Positions 1 to 7,235 of a stretch of 8,976 nt of DNA are shown here, piece after piece; positions within the stretch are counted from its first letter, which is position 1, and every line of letters begins with the position of its first letter. The notes beneath the pieces are model-generated. The model was not told where the DNA came from and searched no databases. It saw only the letters and a list, made by a program, of their open reading frames with translations. Position numbers and translations under genes: made by a program. The DNA lies in the NCBI GenBank assembly GCA_017616575.1, contig JAFZXW010000107.1, forward strand, positions 1 to 8,976, given 5' to 3'. This stretch comes from Candidatus Methanomethylophilaceae archaeon. GTDB lineage: Archaea; Thermoplasmatota; Thermoplasmata; Methanomassiliicoccales; Methanomethylophilaceae.

Positions 1-2943
1 CCTTTGCCTTCTGGAAAAGGCGTCGGAACCGGGCTGTCATGCGGCGTCGATTCGCTGCATGTGATGAAGAATTACATGGAGCACGGCATCAAAGGCTACA
101 GCCTTACCCATTTCTGCATCTACAACGTCGGGGCCTTCGATAAGATATACGATTTCTATGGCGAGGATGTCGCTAGAAAGCAGATTTACGCGCATGCACG
201 CGAGGTGGCCGCCGAAGTCGGGCTTCCCTTGATCGAGACGGATTCCAACGTTTTTGAGCAATTCGGTGGCAATTATCTGTTCTCTCATAATTTTTATTAG
301 GCTTTTTCCATCTTTTGCTTGAAAAAATTATGGAAATGCTATTATTACGCATCTGAAGGCGTGGATTATGTGACGGATTTTTCCATCAACCATTTCCTTT
401 CCAAAGATTCGGCAGAGTACGAGCTCCTCCTTTTCGATTGTCTGAGCACCCCCAGCATGAGGTTGTATTCCGAAGGGTCGACCGTTACCCGCTTCAAGAA
501 GATAGAGGCGCTGGCGGATTATCCCATAGCTAGAAGGCATCTGTTCTCATGTGCATTTTCCGGAGAGAACTGCGGAAGATGTGAGAAATGCACCAGGAAC
601 CTTTTGTCCTTGGACCTGCTGGGAAAGCTAGACCAGTTCTCCAAGGTCTACGACATCGATTTTTACAAAAGCCACAGGGCCCGCTACATCAACTATCTGT
701 ACATAAATCGTAAAGACCACTATTTCGAGGAATTGTACGGCTTATTCATGGAAAGGGGGGATGCCGACCTCCGGCAGGTGAGGGGCTTCATGAAGCTCGT
801 CAAGAGGTTCGACGCCCTCTGGGGCATGGACCAGCCAGATTCGGACAGGAAGGCCGTCGCCCTTCTCTCTCCTTACGAATCGGAGAATTACCGCGCAGCG
901 ATCCGGATGGCCAAAGCCTATGAGACGGGAAGGGGCGTCCTTCCCAGCGAAGAGAGACGCCGCGCCTGCCTCGAACTCGTCGCCGACCATTACAGGGAAG
1001 AGGTGTCGAGCGGGTTCGAGATGTCCAGGATAGGCCTGTTCGATGCCCTTTGGAAGCTGAACGACCCGGACAGCTATGGCGAGATGCTCTCGGTCTTGTA
1101 TCCTTTGGCAAGAATCGAGAGGCCTCGGGCGTGCGTCCGTATCGCCCGCATGTACATGGAAGGCAGAGGCGTCGAGAAGGATCCGGATTCCGCAGTGGAG
1201 TGGATGAGGAAGTCGCCGGCAAGCAGGAACAAGTTTGCTTTGGAATACTGCGGCATGTTGTTGGCTACCGACAGCGAGGAGAACCATGCTGAAGCCGTGG
1301 ATCTCTGCATCGAAAGATTCGACGAGACCGGCGACCCGGAGCTTTGCGTCCTGATATCCGGCATATTGTCCGAGGGAAAGGGGTCCGTGAGGGACATGGA
1401 TGCAGCAGTCGATTGGATGAGGAAGGCATATGCCGCCCAGCCGAATACCTACTGTTGGCAATATGCGGACATCCTGATGAAATCCGGCCGCGACATCGAC
1501 TTCTACGAGGTCATAAACGTCTGTTTCAAACTCTATGACCGCCACGGCTCGTCGAAAGCCTGCGAGGTCATCAGCGATATTTATCGTCTGGGCAGGGGCG
1601 TAGAGAAGGACACGAACGCCGCCGTCGCCTGGATGGGGAAGGCCGCCGAGCTGGAACCTGTGAAGTACGTCCGCAGGTACGAGTCGGTCCTGGACGCCGC
1701 AGGGGCACCCAGGTATTACGCCGAGGCCGCGGGGATGTGCAGGTCCCGCCTCGAGGACGGGGGCTCCCCGGCGTTCTCCGCGCTCCTGGCCCGCCTGTGC
1801 CGCGACGGCAGAGGGGTCGAGAAAGACCTGGGCGAGGCGGTCAGGTTGATGAGGGCCGCTTACAAGTGGAGGCCCCAGTGGTACGCCAAGGAGTACGTCG
1901 GGATCCTTCTGGAATCCGGAGACGAATTCGGCGTCGCGGAGGCGGCCAGGGTGGTCGGTTCCGACCTGGGCCTCGTGGACGACCCTGCCCATTGCTCGGC
2001 GATCGGCGACGCCTACCGCTTGGGGAAAGGTGTGGAGAAGGACTTGGACAAGGCAGTCGCCTGGATGGGGAAGGCCGAGTCTAAGGATTCAAGATATCTC
2101 GGGGATTATTGCGACCTGTTGATGTCCATCGGCGACCAGAAATCGTATGCGGAGGTGCTGAGGGCATGCAGGAAAGACGCGAAAAAACGCGCCGCTCCGG
2201 AATCCATGGCTATAATCGCCCGCCTGTACCGCGACGGCAGAGGGGTCGAGAAGAACATGAAGGAATCCGTGGCATGGATGAGGGGGGCAATGGCGCAGGA
2301 CCCCGACAAGTACCGTTCCGAGTTCGTAGGCATTCTATTCGAGTCCGGAAGGGATCAGGACGTAGAGGAGGCTGCCGGACTGTGCAAAGGGCGTTACGAT
2401 CAGGTCGCCGATCCCGGAATGTGCGCCAAGATATCCCATCTGTACCACGAGGGGAAAGGCGTGGGCGCGGATCAGGAAGAGGCTGTCGATTGGATGAGGC
2501 GCGCGATGTCCTTGGATCCGGACGGTTACTCCGAAGCGTATTACAGTCTTGTCGCCAAAACGGGCCCCGTCGGTCTTGACGGCTTCCTGGACGAATGCAA
2601 AGCATCGTACGAGTCCACAGGGTTCGCATCATACGCGCTCATCATCGCAAGCATTTACCGCGACGGCAACGGGGTCCCGAAAGATCCAGACCTGGCTGCC
2701 AGATGGATGGAAAAAGCAGTGTTCACGGACCCTCCAGGAGATTTCTTGGGATATTGCCGGTTCATGGAGTCCCTTGGAGATCCTTATGCGATCGCCGCCG
2801 TCGAACGGTGCGAAAGGCATTATGACGAGACCAAGGACAAGGCGGTCTGCAAGACGATTTCCGAGATGTACCGCACAGGAACCGGGGTGAAGAAGGACAT
2901 CCGCAAGGCTTCCGAGTGGATGGGTCGTTGCTGGGGGGTCTGA
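1..2943 (+). CDS. PP-loop (QueC-like) domain protein with C-terminal Sel1 repeat array, 5'-partial, one in-frame TAG
   Basis: The reading frame is open from base 1 to a TGA at 2941-2943 except for one TAG at 298-300. Compared with the paralog starting at 3012, the window begins at the equivalent of residue 122, so about 121 residues lie off the left edge. Visible in order are a PP-loop motif SCGVDS (bases 37-54), an alpha/beta ATP-pyrophosphatase-like core, and a cysteine cluster C-x6-C-x2-C-x2-C (codons at 550, 571, 580 and 589) like the zinc site of QueC. From about 916 to the end follow ten Sel1-type units. PP-loop enzymes adenylate a substrate using ATP; the substrate here is unknown. Sel1 repeats form helical solenoids that usually bind partner proteins. 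No signal peptide or membrane segment is seen. Alignment with the paralog is gapless across the TAG, so TTG 319 is not a convincing separate start: it matches an internal Leu. The gene is either read through (possibly as pyrrolysine) or a recently inactivated copy. Confidence 0.8.
298..300 (+). other. In-frame TAG codon inside the PP-loop domain (possible pyrrolysine or nonsense mutation)
   Basis: The codons before it read NYLFSHNFY and those after it AFSIFCLKKLWK. The paralog reads NYLFSHDFY, Ser (TCG, 3672-3674), then AFAVFCLKKLWK. The TAG therefore sits at an aligned serine position and differs from TCG by one base. Roughly 880 further codons follow without another stop or frameshift. In archaea carrying the pyl genes UAG can be read as pyrrolysine. 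In an organism without them this would be a premature stop. Confidence 0.95.
916..2943 (+). repeat. Sel1-type repeat array of the first paralog, about 213-216 bp per unit
   Basis: A first divergent unit begins near 916 (AYETGRG), followed by units whose conserved motif starts at 1150, 1363, 1579, 1795, 2011, 2224, 2440, 2653 and 2866. Spacing is always 213 or 216 bases (71-72 residues), except 234 after the first. Each unit has a canonical Sel1 half, with a core like YRDGRGVEKD followed by AVxWMRKA, and a second, more degenerate helical half. Two Sel1-length helix pairs (about 36 residues each) thus make one period. The last unit stops after the canonical half, giving a natural-looking C-terminus (EWMGRCWGV). 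Confidence 0.9.
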
Positions 2944-2957
2944 CTGCGGGCTCAACC

Positions 2958-2966
2958 CTTTTAAGT
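2958..2966 (+). promoter_or_regulatory. Candidate archaeal TATA-like element (CTTTTAAGT)
   Basis: This AT-rich stretch is the only one in the 68-base gap between the two paralogs. Transcription starting about 25 bases downstream would give a leader of roughly 25 bases before the ATG at 3012. That spacing fits an archaeal promoter, so the second paralog may be transcribed independently of the first. The match to a TATA consensus is modest, and co-transcription with the upstream gene cannot be excluded. Confidence 0.35.
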
Positions 2967-2997
2967 CGATTGCACCCTCTATGGCTGCGAAGAGGCA

Positions 2998-3003
2998 GAG
3001 GGG
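2998..3003 (+). promoter_or_regulatory. Ribosome binding site (GAGGGG) supporting the ATG at 3012
   Basis: The purine-rich run lies eight bases upstream of the ATG at 3012. It favours this start over the in-frame ATG at 2916, which lies inside the upstream gene and has no such motif close by. The predicted protein then begins MSELRDPVNELVIKDIRVEKG, a sensible N-terminus, whereas the extra upstream residues would be read over the promoter region and the end of the first gene. Confidence 0.6.
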
Positions 3004-3011
3004 AAACGAGG

Positions 3012-6000
3012 ATGTCGGAGCTTAGGGACCCGGTCAACGAACTGGTCATCAAGGACATACGCGTCGAGAAGGGAAAGGGTACTGCCAGGTCGGTGTGTGC
3101 GATCGACGAGAAGGTCCTTTCGGAGGACGGCATGAGGACAGAGGAGAAGGAGGTGTTCTTCTCCGTTCCTTCGGAATACGCCGATTACCTTGTCACCGAG
3201 AGATGCGACGCGTATGTCGTGGTGTTGCTGAGATACGCTTTCGACAAGGGATTCAACATCAGTTCCCTGGTGCCGATGTCGGAGGACCTCTATTACAACA
3301 TCGTCGAGCATCTCATCCCTCCTTTGACGAAGAACGGCAGGTATAAGGTCACGCTGACCGTCGACACCGCCGAGCCTCTGCCCGGGGGAAGCGCCGTCGG
3401 GACGGGAGTGTCCTGCGGGGTGGATTCCTTGCACGCGATCAAGAAGTACAAGGACTATCCGTTGGAAGGATACCGTCTGACGCATCTCTGCATAAACGAC
3501 GTGGGGGCGTTCGACGGGATATACGACCTCACGGGGCCGGAGGAGGCGAAGTCCAAGGTCTATGCCCGCGCCAGGGCGGCCGCGTCCGAGATAGGGCTTC
3601 CTCTGATAGAGACCGATTCCAACATATTCAAGACCTTCAAGGTCAACTACCTCTTCTCACATGATTTCTATTCGGCTTTCGCCGTATTCTGTCTCAAGAA
3701 GCTGTGGAAACGCTATTATTATGCGTCGGAAGGCGTGGATTTCGTATCAGGATTCTCTTTGAGGGATTATCTTCACAACGATTCCGCCGCATATGAGGTC
3801 CTCCTTTTCGATTGCCTGAGCACTTCCAGCATGAGGCTTTTCTCCGAAGGCTCCACCCTCACACGTTTCAAGAAGATCGAAGAGATCTCCGACTACCCCA
3901 TCGCGAGAAAATATCTGTTTTCCTGCGCCTTCACAGGGGACAACTGCAGCAAATGCGACAAGTGCACCAGGAACCTTCTCGCCTTGGATTCGCTGGGGAA
4001 GCTCGACGAGTTCTCCGGGATCTACGACGTGGATTTCTACAGAAGCCACCGGTACCGCTACATTTGGTACATGTACAGCAAGCGTTCGGACCATTATTTC
4101 GAGCCCATATTCGAGTCGTTCGAGGGCAAGAACGACGACGAGTTCCAAAGCGTGGGCGAGATGACCCGTCTGGTCAGGAGGTTCGACACCCTGTGGGAGA
4201 GGGGCGACCGCGCCTCGGACAGGAGGGCGGTCAGGCTTCTGCAGCCGTACGAGGCCGAGGACGTCCACGCCGCGTTGCGCATGGCCAAGGCGTACAGGTT
4301 GGGCAGGGGGACCGAGGCGGATGCGGAGAAGGAGCGCGAATGCCTCCTGCTGGCGGCCGATTACTATCGGAAAGAGATCGAGGAGGGGTTCGACAGCTCT
4401 AGGATACGGCTGTTCGACGTCCTCTGGGATTTGAGGGACCCTGAATTCAACGAGGAGATGTTCTCCACCATAATCCCGCTGTTGGAGGTCAAGAGGCCCA
4501 TGGCCTGCGCCCGCATGGCCCACATGTGCATGGAGGGAAGGATCGTCGACAAGGATCCCTATGCGGCGGTAGACTGGATGAGGGACGCCATGAACGTCAA
4601 TCCGGCGAAGTACCTCGCCGAGTACTGCGAGATGCTTCTGGGCACTGACAGCGAGGAGAACCATCGCGAGGCCATGAGGCTCTGCACCGAGAGGTACGAG
4701 CTCGTGAAGACCCCGTCGTACTGCGCCATCATATCCGGGATGTACCGCGACGGCAAAGGCACGGCGAAGGACGTCCCGATGGCGATCAGCTGGATGTTCG
4801 AGGCGTTCAGGAAGGACCCGGATACGTATTTCATAGACTACTGCAGGCTTCTACTGAGCTCCGGCAACGACAGATATTACAAGGAGGCGATGAGCCTCTG
4901 CCTCAAGAGGTACTCTGACCAAGGCTCCACGGATGCATGTGAACTTATTTCCGGGATGTACCGCGACGGCAAGGGCGTGAAGAGGGACATGGACCTCGCG
5001 GTGGAGTGGATGAGGAAGGCCATGGACAGGAGCCGCTTCAAATACGTCCACAAATACTGCAACCTTCTGCTGTCCACCGGCAACCCGAAGTACCATTATG
5101 AGGCCATGGACATATGCAAGGATTATCTCAACAACGGCGGGTCCCCTGCGTTCTGCGCCTTGATCGCACGCATGTACTATGAAGGGAAGGGAGTTCAGAA
5201 GGATCCCGAGGCCGCCGTGGAATGGATGAGGCAGGCCGTGGACTGGAAGCCTGCGAAGTATCTCAAGGAATATACAGACATGGTCCTGGAGTCCTGCATT
5301 GAAGAGAACTATAGTGACGTAATGGAGCGTTGCTTGGAGCGTTACGATGTCACCCAGGCTCCCGTATATGCGTGGGTGATAGCGGACATGTATCGCGACG
5401 GCAAAGGGGTTCCCAAGAATCTGGATTCTGCGGCCGAATGGGCTGCCAATGCCGTTTTCTCCTCGTCCTCGGGGAACGTATCCCAATATTGTTCGTACAT
5501 GTCTTCCTTAGGGGAAGGCTATTCTGAGAAAGCTGTGGAAGCATGTATAGAACACTATAGTTCTACCAATGACCCTTCGATATGCGTGGCGATCTCGTCG
5601 GTCTACCGTGGCGGAGAGGCCGAGGACATGGGAAAAGCGGTCGAGTGGATGAGGAGGGCCGCGGATTCGGATCCGGGGAAGTATCTCATCGACTACTGCC
5701 GCCTGCTTCTGGACACCGGGGATCCCGCATTCCAGCGGGAGGCTTTGGACAGGTGCGTCCAGATGTACGGCGATAGCAAATCCGTGGAATGCTCCAGGCT
5801 TGTATCAGACATCTACCGCGACGGAACAGGGGTGACGCAGGATTACACAAAGGCGCTGGAATGGATGAGGCGCGCCGTGAGGGAGGACCCGCAAGGCTCC
5901 ATGGAGAGCTATTGCGACCTGCTGATGGCGATTGACGACGAAGACTATTACAAGGAGGCCATGGGCAGGTGCCTCGAGCTCTACGACGACACCGGCCTGC

Positions 6001-7226
6001 CTGTCTATGCGAAGTTCCTGTCTATGATGTACCGCGACGGCAAGGGCATCCAGCAGGACACGGACGAGGCCATCGAATGGATGAGGAAGGCTGTGGAGGT
6101 CGACTCGGCCGGGTATTCCGGCGACCTGTGCGACCTGCTTCTGAGCACTGACAGCCCGGAGAGGCATGAGGAGGCCTTCAGGATATGCGAGGACAGGTAC
6201 ACCCAGAGCGGCGACCTCGATCTGTGCGTCTACACCGCCCGCATGTACCGCGACGGCAAGGGCGTGGAAAAGGACTCCGACAAGGCGATCGAGTGGATGA
6301 GGAAGGCCGCGGACTGGAAGCCGCACCGGCACATGAAGGAGTTCGCGGAGCTGCTTCTGAGCGTCGGCGGCAAGGAGAACTGCAAGGAGGCCATGGACCG
6401 GTGCCTCAGGCGCTACGCGGACTCCTCCAGCCCGGTCTACGCCGCCCTTATATCTGGAATGTACCGCGACGGCAAAGGGGTCCCCAGGAACACCTCCACC
6501 GCCATAGAATGGATGAAGAAAGCCATGGAGAAGGACCCGCTGGGCTATACCGCGGACTACTGCGACATCCTGTTATCCACAGACAGGCCCGATAATTATG
6601 CCGAGTCCATGAGGGCGGCGTCCGAGTGCCTCTCCCGCGCCGACGTCCCGGAGCTCTATGCATGCATGGGCCGCATGTACCGCGACGGCAAAGGCGCGGA
6701 GAAGGACGTGGACAAGGCGATCGAGTGGATGAGGAAGGCCGCGGACTGGAAGCCGCACAGGTTCGTCAAGGATTATTCGGAGCTCCTCCTGTCCACCGGC
6801 CGCGACGAGGACGCCCAGGAGGCCATGAAAAGGTGCCAGGAGCGTTACGCGGACTCCGCCGCCCCGGTCTACGCCAAGCTCATCGCCGGGATGTACCGCG
6901 ACGGCAAGGGCGTCCCCAAGGACATGGACAAGGCCATGGAGTGGATCAGGAAGGTCACCGGCGACGGGGAGGACAGGTCCGCCTATTACGAGTTCCTGGT
7001 CAGCACCGACCGTCCGGAGTATCACAAGGAGGCCATGGAGGAGTGCATGAGGCAGTACGAGTCCGGCGGCCCCTCGATCTACTGCGTACTGATATCCCGC
7101 ATGTACCGCGACGGCAAGGGCGTCTCCAAGGACATGGACAAGGCCGTCGAGTGGATGGAGAGGGCGTACATGCAGGATCCGAAGCTCTGGTACTCCGAGT
7201 TCAACGCCCTCTTGTCGGCAGGGCGC
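3012..7226 (+). CDS. PP-loop (QueC-like) domain protein with long Sel1 repeat array; recognisable part only, no stop codon at its end
   Basis: The start is ATG 3012 (ribosome binding site at 2998-3003). Residues 1-120 form an N-terminal domain not assigned to a named family. Residues 134-139 are the PP-loop motif SCGVDS, with Cys where SGGxDS enzymes usually have Gly. Cys305, Cys312, Cys315 and Cys318 form a QueC-like zinc site (C-x6-C-x2-C-x2-C). About residues 320-425 are a linker, and from residue 427 a Sel1 array runs to about residue 1405. The expected role is ATP-dependent adenylation by the N-terminal domain, with the solenoid binding a partner; substrate and partner are unknown. No signal peptide or membrane segment is evident, so it is probably cytoplasmic. 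It is a tandem paralog of the upstream gene with four more repeat units. Recognisable sequence ends inside a repeat at about 7226. The frame then stays open through antisense helicase sequence to TAA 8259-8261, which would give 1,749 residues with a meaningless 344-residue tail. Confidence 0.88.
6243..6890 (+). repeat. Higher-order repeat: near-identical units 432 bp apart (6243-6458 and 6675-6890)
   Basis: The units at 6243 and 6675 share an identical 48-base segment (6279-6326 and 6711-6758). They encode matching AADWKPHR and RYADS-x2-PVYA segments. The intervening unit (6459), the preceding one (6027) and the following one (6891) share a different signature (LLSTD or LVSTD followed by xPE or RP). 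The order is therefore A-B-A-B-A with a 144-residue period, which points to recent duplication of a two-unit block. Confidence 0.8.
6573..7226 (-). other. Antisense run-on of the helicase frame over Sel1 repeats, not a real domain
   Basis: Past the junction the helicase frame continues for about 220 codons to a stop (complement of the TTA at 6573-6575). The predicted residues (repeated LVHVLGDALAVAVHAG) are simply the complement of the MYRDGKGV-type Sel1 codons, and they recur every 72 residues. Similar antisense open frames occur over other parts of both arrays. Confidence 0.8.
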
Positions 7227-7235
7227 CGATCGCGG
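7227..7235. other. Tail-to-tail junction of the Sel1 gene and the helicase gene without stop codons or spacer
   Basis: Left of this point the plus strand encodes a normal Sel1 unit (ending YSEFNALLSAGR at 7226). Right of it the minus strand encodes the DUF3320-type C-terminus (ending VDRDGNLMM at 7236). Neither frame has a stop within or near the junction. Convergent genes normally end with stops, and usually with a short spacer and terminators. Either a deletion removed both 3' ends, or two sequences were joined in assembly. Confidence 0.8.

Larger units (their letters stand above)
4524..7226 (+). repeat. Sel1-type tandem repeat array, 13 units of 210-216 bp
   Basis: The conserved core (typically MYRDGKGV) starts at 4524, 4740, 4956, 5172, 5388, 5601, 5811, 6027, 6243, 6459, 6675, 6891 and 7101. 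Spacings are 216 bases except 213, 210 and 210 for the intervals beginning 5388, 5601 and 6891. One more divergent unit (AYRLGRG) lies 234 bases before the first, at 4290. A unit consists of the core, a conserved EWMRKA helix, a DYCxLLLST helix, and a variable helix ending in xYAxLIS. The unit at 5601 has lost the GVxKD loop. The unit at 7101 is cut after about 42 residues. Confidence 0.92.

Noticed and set aside
742..1992. Long minus-strand open frame of about 416 codons over the first Sel1 array
   Set aside because: It is the complement of Sel1 codons, has a matching 72-residue periodicity, has no start context, and shows no recognisable protein pattern.
319..2943. Independent gene starting at TTG 319 after the in-frame TAG
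   Set aside because: The TTG aligns with an internal Leu codon in the middle of the PP-loop domain of the paralog. No ribosome binding site precedes it, and the product would lack the ATP-binding motif.
2981..3025. Short leader peptide frame starting ATG 2981, overlapping the start of the second paralog
   Set aside because: It is only 14 codons long and ends at a TAG. It has no ribosome binding site and would overlap the expected transcript start.
3747..6332. Several minus-strand open frames (3747-4664, 4851-5486, 5805-6332)
   Set aside because: All are antisense shadows of the PP-loop/Sel1 gene, repeating the same VHALAVAVHAG-like pattern wherever MYRDGKGV is encoded on the other strand.
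4524..7226. CRISPR-like or other non-coding repeat array, suggested by the regular spacing
   Set aside because: The repeats are coding, 216 bases long, degenerate at third codon positions, and continuous without spacers, so they are protein repeats.
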